NCBI GenBank assembly: GCA_963205185.1
Contig: CAUJHZ010000007.1
Location: forward strand, 1 to 64,000
DNA: 64,000 nucleotides
Direction of reading: 5' to 3'
Origin: Planctomycetota bacterium
Lineage (GTDB): Bacteria; Planctomycetota; Phycisphaerae; Phycisphaerales; UBA5793
Shown here: positions 39,273-47,852 of the stretch, one piece after another
Layout of the letters: every line of letters begins with the position of its first letter
Position numbering within the stretch: position 1 is the first letter of the stretch
Position numbers and translations under genes: made by a program
The notes under the pieces: model-generated
What the model was told of the DNA's origin: nothing
The model's input: only the letters and a program-made list of their open reading frames with translations
Database searches by the model: none

Positions 39273-41075
39273 TCAGGCGGCCTTGCGGCAGACCTTGACG
39301 CGGCGCATCTTCACGATCCTGACGGTGCTCTGGTGGCTGACGTCCCCGGCGTCTTCGCGCCGGCGGCCGCGCCGCGACACGTCCATGAGGTCGCTGCTTG
39401 TGCAGATCCGATTGAGGATGTCCGTCACCACAAACGCGCGCAGGCTGCACAGTGGCATTCGCCCCGACGGCTGTCCGGGAGCGGCGAATGACTCCCGCTT
39501 GAGTTCTTCGGCGTTGAAGAACTGGCTTCGAGATCGGTCGAACTCGGCGGCGAGCATCTGCAAGCGCACCTTCAGATCCGCGCGCGGCGAAAGAACAATG
39601 AAATGGTCGTCGGCCACATGAGCGATGAACTCGTCCGACTCGCGCTCGCCGAAGTGCAGCATGAGCAGGGCGGCCAATTGCCGGAGCATTGAATCGCCCA
39701 TCTCAAAGCCGTAGGCCCGGTTGTAGCGATTGAACGCGCGGATGTCGACGACCGCGGCGGAGGTGGCGGTGCGCTGGTCCTGGCGCCGCTGGATCTGCCA
39801 GTCAAGTTGCACGCGGTTGGGCAGGCCGGTGAGCGATGCAGTGTGTGGCGAGCCCTCCGGTCGCATCTTCCCCGCCGCCATCATGAGCGAGCGCATCGAC
39901 AGCATGCCGACAACGTCTTCGCTGGCCACGAGGATCGGCTCCATGATCTCCGAATCGGGGCGGAGTACGGCCCAGTTGATGATCTCGGCGATGGTCATGT
40001 CCGGGCTGGCGACGATCACGCCCGGACGGCAGAGCCGGCCCAGCGTCATCCGTGGATCGGCTTTGCAGGCTTCCCTGACTTTGTTCGGCGGGACGGCGCC
40101 GAGCACACGCGGTCCCTCGACGACTGCCAGGGTAGCAGCGCTGCTCAAGTGCCCGATCAGTTCCAGCGCATTGGCGACGGACATCTCGGCCGGACAGGAG
40201 ATGAGCGGGTGCGCCAGCTCGCCGATGGGCGCCATGCGCGGGTCTTCGAAGCGCCGCTGCTCCATTCGGTGCCGCATGTGCGGAATCACTTCGACCCACA
40301 GAGGATCGACGCTCTGGTTGGGGGCCGCAGCGGGGCGCGCGATCAGAAAGCCCTGGCCGAACGCGACGCCCAGGTCGATCGCCGTGCGCAGTTCCTCTTC
40401 CCGCTCGATGCCCTCGGCCAGCAGCATCATGCTGCTGAGGCGCGCGAAGTGAACGAAGAACTGGAGCAGGTTGCGCCGAAACGGATCGGCATCCAGATTC
40501 GAAATCAGTTCACGGTCGAGTTTGAGCCAGTTCGGCCGCAGGCGCATGATGCGATTGAGCCCGCTCGTGCCGGCACCGACATCATCGATCGCAAACTGGA
40601 AGCCGCGTTCGCGAAAGGCGTCGGCCTGTGCGGCGAGCATGTCAACGCTGGCGGTTTCGTTGCGCTCGGTCAACTCGATCGTCACGTGGCTCGGTTCGAG
40701 CCTTGAGCAGTTGCGGCAGATCGCCGTCACCTCATCCACAATCCGCGGATCGGCAAACACGGACGGCGAGAGGTTCACAAAGAGAAACTCGCCCGGGGGC
40801 AGGTCCTGGGCGGCGCTGAAGATGGCCTCGTGGCACGCCCGCTCGAGTTCCCAGAGCATGCCGACGCGTTCGGCGGCTTCAAAGAGCGCACCCGCGTGGG
40901 GGAACGGCCCGCCGTCGAGCGGGCGGATCAACCCTTCGCGCGCCGCCACTAGGCCGGTGCGGAATTCGAGAATCGGCTGGAAGACCACCCGCAGCGCGCG
41001 CGATGCGATCACGCTGCTGATCTGCGCTTTGAGATCGGCTGCGTCCGCACTCCCGCTCGGTCGGTTGTCGCCCAT
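39273..41075 (-). CDS. EAL phosphodiesterase with CBS-like linker and degenerate GGDEF domain
   Basis: The N-terminal EAL domain of this 600-residue protein keeps every catalytic residue I can place: the Glu of the EAL motif (ReGLIRP), Asn in FVNLSP, Glu in TIELTERNE, the DD pair in IDDVGAGTSG, Lys in WLKLDREL, Glu in LLAEGIE and Gln in FGQGFL. A middle region with two CBS-like repeats (LISCPAEMSVANALELIGHLS and VIVASPDMTIAEIINWAVLR) follows, then a GGDEF-like domain (SLTGLPNRVQLDWQIQRR). Its GGDEF site is VADDHF, so cyclase activity is unlikely. It probably degrades c-di-GMP under nucleotide control, possibly linked to the PilZ protein at 19351. No signal peptide. Confidence 0.8.
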   Translation of the reverse strand: MGDNRPSGSADAADLKAQISSVIASRALRVVFQPILEFRTGLVAAREGLIRPLDGGPFPHAGALFEAAERVGMLWELERACHEAIFSAAQDLPPGEFLFVNLSPSVFADPRIVDEVTAICRNCSRLEPSHVTIELTERNETASVDMLAAQADAFRERGFQFAIDDVGAGTSGLNRIMRLRPNWLKLDRELISNLDADPFRRNLLQFFVHFARLSSMMLLAEGIEREEELRTAIDLGVAFGQGFLIARPAAAPNQSVDPLWVEVIPHMRHRMEQRRFEDPRMAPIGELAHPLISCPAEMSVANALELIGHLSSAATLAVVEGPRVLGAVPPNKVREACKADPRMTLGRLCRPGVIVASPDMTIAEIINWAVLRPDSEIMEPILVASEDVVGMLSMRSLMMAAGKMRPEGSPHTASLTGLPNRVQLDWQIQRRQDQRTATSAAVVDIRAFNRYNRAYGFEMGDSMLRQLAALLMLHFGERESDEFIAHVADDHFIVLSPRADLKVRLQMLAAEFDRSRSQFFNAEELKRESFAAPGQPSGRMPLCSLRAFVVTDILNRICTSSDLMDVSRRGRRREDAGDVSHQSTVRIVKMRRVKVCRKAA

Positions 41076-41218
41076 TCCACACGCCCTTGGTGGTGCATCC
41101 CCTGTTCGGATGACGCACTTACAGCATCGGCCAATACTGGCCGGCACTTGCCCGGTTCAAGTCGCCGCCGGAGCAGAGAGTTGGAATCAACCGCCGGCCG
41201 GAGCCGGTCCATGCTGCA

Positions 41219-41626
41219 TCAGTCGAAACGGAAAACGCCCTTGCGCCACGCGTAGACGTACGCCGCTGCGGACATGAGCAGGAAGAAGAGAATGCGACCG
41301 AGAAAAACGGCGCTCAGTTCGCTGCCGGGCGCGAGCTGCCGAAACGTCGTCGCCCAGGGGTAGAGGAAGATGATCTCGACGTCGAAGACGAGGAACGTCA
41401 TCGCCAGCAGGTAGTATCGGACGTTGAAGCGCTTGCGAGCGGTGTCGATCGGATTCATGCCCGACTCGTACACCCCGGCCTTGATGGCGCCGCCCCGCCG
41501 CGGACCGAGCAGGTGCGTCAGAATGAGCACCGCCACGGCAAACGAGACCGCCAGCAGCACCAGCAGCAGGATCGGCCAGTAATCGGCCATGATGAGCGAT
41601 GTTGGCGAGGTTGCTTCGTGAGGCAT
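41219..41626 (-). CDS. nuoA: NADH-quinone oxidoreductase subunit A
   Basis: This 135-residue membrane protein has three helices: PILLLVLLAVSFAVAVLIL, YLLAMTFLVFDVEIIFLYPW and VFLGRILFFLLMSAAAYVYAW. It carries the NuoA signatures LGPRRGGAIKAGVYESGMNP and RFNVRYYLLAMTFLVFDVE. It belongs to the membrane arm of complex I. No other nuo gene lies within the window on this side, which is unusual because nuoA normally leads the nuo operon. The genes after it are an EAL protein and others of unrelated function. Start M at 41626 is uncertain; ATG 41590 is an alternative. Confidence 0.88.
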   Translation of the reverse strand: MPHEATSPTSLIMADYWPILLLVLLAVSFAVAVLILTHLLGPRRGGAIKAGVYESGMNPIDTARKRFNVRYYLLAMTFLVFDVEIIFLYPWATTFRQLAPGSELSAVFLGRILFFLLMSAAAYVYAWRKGVFRFD

Positions 41627-41692
41627 GCGAGATCCCGGAGCGAAACTGTAGACGCGGGAAAGCCGAGGATCGCGCCGCGCCGGCAGGGCGGA

Positions 41693-42187
41693 TTACCCGT
41701 TGGGGAGTTCGATCTCCGTCTGGTCCGGCAATTCCGTGTCCTGGTGGACGCCGCGCAGAATGCCGGCCAGGAGCACGACGAGCAAGCCCAGCACCGCCGT
41801 GATCATGAGCATCTTGCCGGGCCGGGACCGCATGCGATCGAACGCCGGGCTGCGGCCGGCCATGACCGAGGCGATGAAGAACACCGCCAGCGAGAGCAGC
41901 ACCTTGGTGCCGAACAGCGCGTGGTAGAGGCCGATCTCTTTCACCTCCGGCAGGCGATAGACCATGAAGTTCCACAGGCCGCTCACGAGCAGCAGTAGAA
42001 TGCACACGCCCGCGAGCATCGCCCAGCGCTTGCGCACCTTGGCCAGCCAGGGCGGGGGCGCGCCGTCGGGCGCGGTGGTCGTCGGCACTGCCACAATGGC
42101 CAGAAAGATCGTCCCGCCGAGCAGGACGATCGCAGGAACGATGTGCATCCAGCGAAACAGAACCGCCACCCAGTCAATGCTTTGCAT
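41693..42187 (-). CDS. CopD-like / DUF-type four-helix membrane protein
   Basis: The 164-residue product has four predicted transmembrane helices: WMHIVPAIVLLGGTIFLAIVAV, WAMLAGVCILLLLVSGLWNF, TKVLLSLAVFFIASVMAG and MLMITAVLGLLVVLLAGILRG. It has short loops and a His near the first helix (RWMHIVP). The layout resembles CopD-type proteins or related b-type-cytochrome-like membrane domains. It lies just upstream of nuoA on the same strand. The ATG at 42187 has AAGGA 7 bases before; longer frames are less supported. A haem- or copper-related role is possible but not demonstrated. Confidence 0.6.
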   Translation of the reverse strand: MQSIDWVAVLFRWMHIVPAIVLLGGTIFLAIVAVPTTTAPDGAPPPWLAKVRKRWAMLAGVCILLLLVSGLWNFMVYRLPEVKEIGLYHALFGTKVLLSLAVFFIASVMAGRSPAFDRMRSRPGKMLMITAVLGLLVVLLAGILRGVHQDTELPDQTEIELPNG

Positions 42188-42281
42188 GTCGAGTTCCTTG
42201 TGAAGCAGATTCACCAATCCGATTGCTGACATCCTAGTCGGCCCGCGCGATGCGCGGGGACTGGGCATCAACCCGAGACGC

Positions 42282-42740
42282 TCAGAGCGGCTTGACGAGG
42301 ATCAGACAGGGGTTGCCCGGCCAGAGGTTCTTCATCTCTTCGAGTGGAATGAATCCCATCGCTTCGTAGAACAGCCGCGTCCGCTCGTAGTGCTCGTCAG
42401 GGCGCGATGGCCCAAGTGTCTTGATCTGAAGCAACCTGGCGCCGCGTGCGCGAACATGCTCTTCAACCAGCCTGACCATCGCGCGGCCGATGCCGGCGCG
42501 GTGATGTTCGGGGCGGACCGCCACGCAGTGAATCTCAGCGGAGTGCGGGTTGTGCATGCGGACGGTGACGAACCCCACGGGCTGACCGTCACGTCGTGCG
42601 ATCCATGTCGGCAGAGCCCGAGCGTCGCGGACGTATTCGACGAGCGCACTTTCGATGCCGAACCAATCCGGCAGGGCTCGAAGGATCTCTTCGCACGATG
42701 CGGATTCGCCATCGCGGATTGGATCGAGGATGATGCTCAT
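42282..42740 (-). CDS. GNAT-family N-acetyltransferase
   Basis: This 152-residue protein has the GNAT fold. TWIARRDGQPVGFVTVRMHN is the beta 2-beta 3 region, IHCVAVRPEHHRAGIGRAMVRLVE carries the R/Q-x-x-G-x-G/A acetyl-CoA loop (RAGIGRA), and RLFYEAMGFIPLEEM the C-terminal part. It transfers an acetyl group from acetyl-CoA to an amine, possibly a small molecule or a protein N-terminus. The substrate is not indicated by its neighbours. The start at 42740 begins the conserved fold directly. Confidence 0.85.
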   Translation of the reverse strand: MSIILDPIRDGESASCEEILRALPDWFGIESALVEYVRDARALPTWIARRDGQPVGFVTVRMHNPHSAEIHCVAVRPEHHRAGIGRAMVRLVEEHVRARGARLLQIKTLGPSRPDEHYERTRLFYEAMGFIPLEEMKNLWPGNPCLILVKPL

Positions 42741-42812
42741 GGATGGTCGGCGCTGACCGGTAGTTCGATGCCTCGACGCACCGATGCCTTTTGGTTCTTC
42801 GATGCCTTTCCG

Positions 42813-43796
42813 TCAAAACCACCACGCCTTGCCGACGGGTTCGCTGAGGATGACGGCGGAGAGGTACTCGACCGCCTTTTCGAAGCCTTCGTTGACGGAC
42901 ATGTAGGAATCTTCGTGCTCGATGCTCAGCACGCCGTCGTAGCCGTGTCGGCGGAGTATGGAGACGAACGGCTTCCAGAACTCGTCGCCGTGGCCGTAGC
43001 CGCAGGTGCGAAAGACCCACGAGCGCCGGTGCAAGTCGCCGTAGGAGCGGGTGTCGAGCGTGCCGTTGATGCGCGTCTGGTGCGGATCGATGGCGGTGTC
43101 CTTGGCATGGCAGTAGAACAGCAAGCCGGCCTCGCCGAGCACGCGCGCCGCTTCGACCGGATCGATGCCCTGCCAGAAGAAGTGGGAGGGGTCGAGATTG
43201 GCGCCGAGATTGGCCTTGCCCTTCCTGCCGCAGCACGCTTCGCTCAGCCGGATGAGCGTGTCGGGGTTGTAGACGGTAAAGCCCGGGTGCGCTTCCCACG
43301 CGACTTTGACGCCGTGCTCGCGGCAGAGTTTGCTCTGCTCGGTCCAGTAGGGGATGAGCACCTCGTTCCACTGGTAGTTGAGCGCCTCGCCATACTCAGG
43401 CGGCCAGGCGCAGGTGATCCAGTTGGGCGTCGCGTCGCGGGCGCTGCCGCCGGGGCATCCCGAAAAGGTGATGATGGTGTCGGTCCCGAGTTTCTTTGCC
43501 AGTTCGCACGCGGTAACAAAGTCGGCGTGGTCCTTCTTCGCGGCCGACTTGATGGGCGAGACGGGATTGCCGTGCACGGCCAGACCGGAGACTTCGAGTT
43601 GACGGTCCTTGAGTTTGGCTTTGATTTCGTCGAGCAGCTTCTTGCTCTCGTTGACCTTGGCCGGGTCGAAGAACGGCTTGCCGGGATAGCCGCCCACGGG
43701 CAGTTCGATCGCCTCAAGGCCGACCTCGGCGCAGTAGTCCAGCGCCTGGTCGAATTCCATGCCGGTGAACAGCGCCGCCATCACACCCAGTTTCAT
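42813..43796 (-). CDS. Sugar phosphate isomerase/epimerase (AP endonuclease 2-type TIM barrel)
   Basis: The 327-residue product has the TIM-barrel fold of the xylose isomerase-like family. MKLGVMAALFTGMEFDQALD opens the barrel, GLEAIELPVGGYPGKPF is the metal-site Glu region, GLAVHGNPVSP carries a His, VAWEAHPGFTVYN holds the Glu/His, LDPSHFFWQGIDPVEAA the His/Asp, and SIEHEDSYMSV the closing Glu. These residues usually bind Zn2+ or Mn2+ in sugar isomerases or epimerases. AAAGGAA precedes the ATG at 43796. Family members act on sugars or polyols such as inositol, but the substrate is unknown here. It diverges from the response regulator at 43972. Confidence 0.82.
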   Translation of the reverse strand: MKLGVMAALFTGMEFDQALDYCAEVGLEAIELPVGGYPGKPFFDPAKVNESKKLLDEIKAKLKDRQLEVSGLAVHGNPVSPIKSAAKKDHADFVTACELAKKLGTDTIITFSGCPGGSARDATPNWITCAWPPEYGEALNYQWNEVLIPYWTEQSKLCREHGVKVAWEAHPGFTVYNPDTLIRLSEACCGRKGKANLGANLDPSHFFWQGIDPVEAARVLGEAGLLFYCHAKDTAIDPHQTRINGTLDTRSYGDLHRRSWVFRTCGYGHGDEFWKPFVSILRRHGYDGVLSIEHEDSYMSVNEGFEKAVEYLSAVILSEPVGKAWWF

Positions 43797-43971
43797 TGTG
43801 GTTCCTTTCGCGGGTCTATGGAGCAGCCGCGGAGAGCCGGCCGCTGGTGAGCGAATTATCGAACCGCCAAGGGCTCCGGACCATCGGCGCAGCTGAGCCG
43901 GCGGCCACTTCATGGCGCCTGGCGCCGGTTCCTGCTCCAGCGGAGCCGCGTTCGGGTCGATGGAGCAGGAC

Positions 43972-44340
43972 ATGCGGGTTCTCATCGTGGACGATTCGCA
44001 GACGATGCGGCTGCTCCAGCGCGCGGCGCTCGAGCAGCTCGGCCACGAATGCGCAGGCGAAGCGGCCGACGGCGCCGAGGCGCTTGAGATGGCCGAGACC
44101 TGCAAGCCTGATCTCATCCTGCTCGATCTGCGCATGCCGGTGATGGATGGGCTCACCTTCGTCAAGGCGTTTCGCCAGCGCGACCGCCACACGCCCGTCA
44201 TCGTCGTTACGAGCGAGACGGAAAAGCCGCGCGTCATCGAAGCGTTTCGACTCGGCGTGACGGACTTTCTCGTCAAGCCCTTTACGCCCGATTCACTCGC
44301 GCGCCGCATCGATGACACCTCGCGCCGGGCTGCGGGTTGA
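43972..44340 (+). CDS. Single-domain response regulator (CheY-like)
   Basis: This 122-residue protein is a stand-alone receiver domain: MRVLIVDDSQTM carries the acidic pair, LILLDLRMPVMDG has the phosphoacceptor Asp at about 52, VIVVTSETEKP includes the switch Thr/Ser, and FLVKPFTPDSL the conserved Lys. All five functional residues are intact. There is no output domain, so it would act by protein contact, for example on flagella, pili or other signalling partners. The ATG at 43972 has GGAG 6 bases upstream; two in-frame ATGs upstream are less supported. No sensor kinase is adjacent. Confidence 0.88.
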   Translation: MRVLIVDDSQTMRLLQRAALEQLGHECAGEAADGAEALEMAETCKPDLILLDLRMPVMDGLTFVKAFRQRDRHTPVIVVTSETEKPRVIEAFRLGVTDFLVKPFTPDSLARRIDDTSRRAAG

Positions 44341-44364
44341 CCAGAACACATCGCGCAGCGTGGT

Positions 44365-44823
44365 CTACATCAGTCCGGCAACCAACGCGATCGCAATGAA
44401 CAGCAGGATCGGCCCACACAACGCGAACACGATCATGATCGCCATCCAATAGTCATGCCTTGCGGGCGGCGCGCCGCTCATAAGCAGGCCCGAGCGGCGC
44501 AGCAGGCGCAGTTGCACCGGGATGTTGGCGTAGCAGGAAAAAAACGCCAGTAACCCGAACGAGAAGACGACGCCACCGCCGCGCGGCGCCAGCGGTGAAA
44601 GGCCCAGCGCGATCACCAGCGCCAGCAGCACGACCGGCCAGCCGAAGCGCAACACGATCTCACCGATGCCCGGCAGATCGCGGCCCTGGGTCGTAACCGG
44701 ACGGTACTCCGAGCCGCACTCGGGACACGTTCCCGATTCGTGCAGATGATCGAGCCGGTAGCCGCACATCGCGCAGTGCCGGGCTCGCACATCGGCCGGA
44801 GCTGGCTCCCCGCGTTCACTCAC
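44365..44823 (-). CDS. Zinc-ribbon membrane protein of planctomycete type
   Basis: The roughly 152-residue product begins with the pattern ARHCAMCGYRLDHLHESGTC, then PECGSEYRP, a CxxCGYxL...CPECG zinc ribbon common in planctomycete proteins. Two or three transmembrane helices follow (PVVLLALVIALGL, VFSFGLLAFFSCYA and MIVFALCGPILLFIAIALVAG). The zinc ribbon probably sits in the cytoplasm near the membrane. The start is uncertain: GTG 44823 leaves the ribbon near the N-terminus, and a GTG 19 codons upstream is the alternative. Function unknown. Confidence 0.65.
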   Translation of the reverse strand: MSERGEPAPADVRARHCAMCGYRLDHLHESGTCPECGSEYRPVTTQGRDLPGIGEIVLRFGWPVVLLALVIALGLSPLAPRGGGVVFSFGLLAFFSCYANIPVQLRLLRRSGLLMSGAPPARHDYWMAIMIVFALCGPILLFIAIALVAGLM

Positions 44824-44887
44824 GAGAAAGCATATCGCCAGTCCCCGCCCAGCAGCGCTTTGGCCATCGGCCGTCTGCACGCTGAGA

Positions 44888-45334
44888 TCAGACGATGCCG
44901 CTGCGCGCCGCCTGGATGAAATCGGTATATGGCGGCGTCGCGCCGCTGGCGGCGATCAACGTCGCGATCTGCCCGCGGTGATAGGACGAGTGCAGCACGG
45001 CGTGCGTGGCCATCTCGCCGATCGAGTTGGCCCACGGTTCGCCCTTGCTGTTTGTATAGCGGATGATCTCCCCCGAGCCGCGTCGATTGAGCAGGCTGCT
45101 CCAGTCGCGGGCGGCTCCATCGAGCGATCGTTCGATCTCCTGCAGCTTCCACTGCGGCCAGACCACCACCGGGCCGGCCTCGTTCGCCCGCGCAAGGAAC
45201 AACTCGTGCACGGCTGCGATGTGGGCAAGCAGTCGGAGGGCTCGAGTCAAATCGCCGGATAAGCCGGCCAGGGCCGCCGCGGTGCGCCGGTTCGCCCAGT
45301 CGTCGTAGGCCAGAAGCCGTTGCAGGTCGATCAC
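44888..45334 (-). CDS. DinB-like four-helix metal-binding protein
   Basis: The roughly 148-residue product has four helices and the DinB/YfiT-type metal residues: His in AAVHELFLARA, and HSSYHRGQIATL with two His near the C-terminus. DinB-superfamily proteins bind Zn or Ni and include thiol-dependent transferases, mycothiol/bacillithiol enzymes and uncharacterised proteins. No thiol partner gene is nearby. Start is GTG 45334 or TTG 45340; the family usually begins with a short helix like this. Function is known only at superfamily level. Confidence 0.75.
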   Translation of the reverse strand: MIDLQRLLAYDDWANRRTAAALAGLSGDLTRALRLLAHIAAVHELFLARANEAGPVVVWPQWKLQEIERSLDGAARDWSSLLNRRGSGEIIRYTNSKGEPWANSIGEMATHAVLHSSYHRGQIATLIAASGATPPYTDFIQAARSGIV

Positions 45335-45469
45335 GATCAATCATAGAACGCCCAATACACAGTTCGGTGCAATGAACCACCGGTTTGCGGCGACAGTAGT
45401 GGGGGGCGGGAAACGCTACGGCCGATGCCGCAGCCGCTCTCTACAGTTGCTTCTGAGGAGACTGGTTTC

Positions 45470-46558
45470 ATGAACACACGAATTGCCGTTGCCCTGGCGG
45501 GTCTGGGTCTCGCGAGCGGAGCCATTGCCGCCGCGCTGGGCCGGCTCGGCGAGGGTCAGGATCCGGGCCAGGTTCAATCGAGCGGAGAAACGATGCAGAC
45601 GCGCGACAAAGCGAAGCCGACGTATTCCAAATCAAACTACGACATCACGCCGCTCTCGCCCGAGCGCGTCGAAGAACTGGCGAGCCGGCTGGATCCTGAA
45701 ACGTATCGCATCACCCAGAAGGCCGGCACCGAGCAGCCGTTCTGCGGCAACCTTCTCGACAACAAGAAGGACGGCACGTACGTCTGCGTCGTGTGCGGCC
45801 TGCCGCTCTTTGCGAGTGAGCACAAGTTTCACTCGGGCACGGGCTGGCCGAGCTTCTACACCGGGTTCGATCCCGCCCATATTCGCGAAATCGAAGACCG
45901 CAGCCACGGCATGGTGCGCACGGAGATTGAGTGCGCCCGCTGCGGCGCGCACCTCGGACACGTTTTCAAAGACGGGCCGCCGCCGACGGGGCTGCGCTAC
46001 TGCCTCAATTCGGCATCGCTCACGTTCTTCGAGAAAGACCAGGCGCTCCCGTCCGAGAGCCAGCCGGTGAAGACCGAGACCGCGTACTTCGCGGGCGGCT
46101 GCTTCTGGGGCATCGAGCATTTCTTCGACGAGGGCCCCGGCGTGATCGAAGCCGCCAGCGGCTACATGCAGGGCGACGTCGAGAAGCCGACCTACAAGCA
46201 GGTGTGCTACGAGAACACGCACCACGCCGAAACGGTTAAGGTCGTTTTCGACCCCAAGCGCATCTCCTATCGCCGCCTGCTCGAGGCGTTTTTCGTCATG
46301 CATGACCCCACGCAGTTGAATCGGCAGGGGCCGGATGTCGGCGATCAGTACCGCTCGGGCATCTGGTACGCAAATGACGAGCAGAAGGCCGAAGCGGAGA
46401 AGTTCATCAGCGAACTCAAGGCATCGGGCCGCTACAAGGGTCGCGACATCGTGACACAGGTGGAGAAAGCGGAGACGTTCTGGCCCGCGGAGGAGTACCA
46501 CCAGGATTATGTGAGCAAGACCGGCAGGGCCTGTCATATCGCCGATCCCTGGAAGTAA
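45470..46558 (+). CDS. Exported MsrB-MsrA fusion, methionine sulfoxide reductase (copy 1)
   Basis: This 362-residue protein has an N-terminal signal ([20 protein letters not shown]), then an MsrB domain and an MsrA domain. The MsrB domain has [47 protein letters not shown] and the catalytic Cys in RYCLNSASL at about residue 176. The MsrA domain has the catalytic GCFWG at about residue 209, [31 protein letters not shown] and [10 protein letters not shown]. The zinc-type Cys pairs of MsrB are present. Together they repair R- and S-methionine sulfoxide. Export suggests it works on envelope proteins. GAGGAG precedes the ATG. Confidence 0.93.
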   Translation: MNTRIAVALAGLGLASGAIAAALGRLGEGQDPGQVQSSGETMQTRDKAKPTYSKSNYDITPLSPERVEELASRLDPETYRITQKAGTEQPFCGNLLDNKKDGTYVCVVCGLPLFASEHKFHSGTGWPSFYTGFDPAHIREIEDRSHGMVRTEIECARCGAHLGHVFKDGPPPTGLRYCLNSASLTFFEKDQALPSESQPVKTETAYFAGGCFWGIEHFFDEGPGVIEAASGYMQGDVEKPTYKQVCYENTHHAETVKVVFDPKRISYRRLLEAFFVMHDPTQLNRQGPDVGDQYRSGIWYANDEQKAEAEKFISELKASGRYKGRDIVTQVEKAETFWPAEEYHQDYVSKTGRACHIADPWK

Positions 46559-46649
46559 CTGCATGTGAAGCGGCTGTACTGAGGGGCAGAGAATTCTCGC
46601 GCCCGCCGTCCAAGTCGCCCCCTATCGTTGCCGGTTGGGGGTAGGGCTC

Positions 46650-47699
46650 ATGAGGCGACGGCGGACGCTCGCGCTGGTTTTGATAGGGGTGGCGGCGGTT
46701 GCGGTCTGCGCCGCCGTCGCCGTGCTGATCGCGCCGGCCGCTGCAGACGACGTGATCCGGCCGCGCTACTCCGCGTTCGGTTATGACGTGACGCCGCTGA
46801 CGGATGAGCAGCTCGCTCCGCTGGTCGCGAAACTCGATGAAGAAACCTACCGCGTGACGCGCAAGGCCGGGACGGAAGAGCCCTTCTGCGGCGATCTTCT
46901 CAACATCAACGCCGAGGGCACGTACGTCTGCGTCGTGTGCGGCCTGCCGCTGTTTTCGAGCGAACACAAGTTCGTTTCCGGCACGGGCTGGCCGAGCTTT
47001 TATACCGAAATCGACCCGCAGCAGGTCGTGACCATCAAAGACGGCAGCGGCGGCGTGCGCGGCTACGAAATCCAGTGCGGCCGGTGCGCATCACACCTCG
47101 GGCACCGAATGGTGGACGGCCCGCCGCCGACAGGCCTGCGCTACTGCGTCAACTCGGTCTCTCTCAAGTTCTACGCGGCGGATCAGCCGCTGCCGCCCGA
47201 GAGCCAGCCGGTCAAGACCGAGACCGCGTACTTTGCCGGCGGCTGCTTCTGGGGCATCGAGCACTACTTCGACCAGGGGCCGGGAGTGCTCGAGGCCGTC
47301 AGCGGCTACATGCAGGGTGATGTGGAGAATCCGTCCTACGGTCAGGTGTGCATGGAGAACACCCATCACGCGGAAACCGTCAAGGTCGTGTTCGATCCGG
47401 CGCGCATCTCGTTCCGCCGCCTGCTGCAGGCGTTCTTCGACATGCACGACCCAACGCAACTTAACCGCCAGGGGCCCAACCTGGGCGATCAGTATCGATC
47501 AGGGGTCTGGTATGTCAGCGAGGCGCAGAGGATCGAAGCGGAACAGTTCATCGCCGAACTCGCGGCTTCGGGAAAACACAATGCTCCGATCGTGACGCAG
47601 GTGGAGGCGGCGAAAGTCTTCTGGCCCGCAGAGGTCGGGCACCAGGACTTCGTCGTCAAGAACGGCGGAACCTGCGACGTGGCCGATCCCTGGAACTGA
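46650..47699 (+). CDS. Exported MsrB-MsrA fusion, methionine sulfoxide reductase (copy 2)
   Basis: A tandem paralogue of 349 residues with a membrane/signal segment (LALVLIGVAAVAVCAAVAVLI). The MsrB motifs EEPFCGDLLNIN, GWPSFYTEIDP, CGRCASHLGH and RYCVNSVSL are intact. MsrA has the catalytic [10 protein letters not shown] and NRQGPNLGDQYRSG. The C-terminal E-x-YHQDY stretch of copy 1 is replaced by AEVGHQDFV, so the substrate pocket differs. It follows copy 1 by 91 bases. Exported MsrB-MsrA proteins in tandem imply either different substrates or dosage for oxidative stress in the envelope. The start could be an upstream in-frame alternative at 46635. Confidence 0.9.
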   Translation: MRRRRTLALVLIGVAAVAVCAAVAVLIAPAAADDVIRPRYSAFGYDVTPLTDEQLAPLVAKLDEETYRVTRKAGTEEPFCGDLLNINAEGTYVCVVCGLPLFSSEHKFVSGTGWPSFYTEIDPQQVVTIKDGSGGVRGYEIQCGRCASHLGHRMVDGPPPTGLRYCVNSVSLKFYAADQPLPPESQPVKTETAYFAGGCFWGIEHYFDQGPGVLEAVSGYMQGDVENPSYGQVCMENTHHAETVKVVFDPARISFRRLLQAFFDMHDPTQLNRQGPNLGDQYRSGVWYVSEAQRIEAEQFIAELAASGKHNAPIVTQVEAAKVFWPAEVGHQDFVVKNGGTCDVADPWN

Positions 47700-47852
47700 G
47701 GCCGGCGGCGCCTGGCCGCGGGCTTGGAATTCGACTCCATTTGCCTCAACTCGTGGAATTGCTGCAACCTTTCGCGAGTTTTGTGCGGTAACCTAACCGC
47801 CAGACCGGTGATCCGGCTGGACGATTTCTGTGCCGCAACCAGAGGGGGAGTC

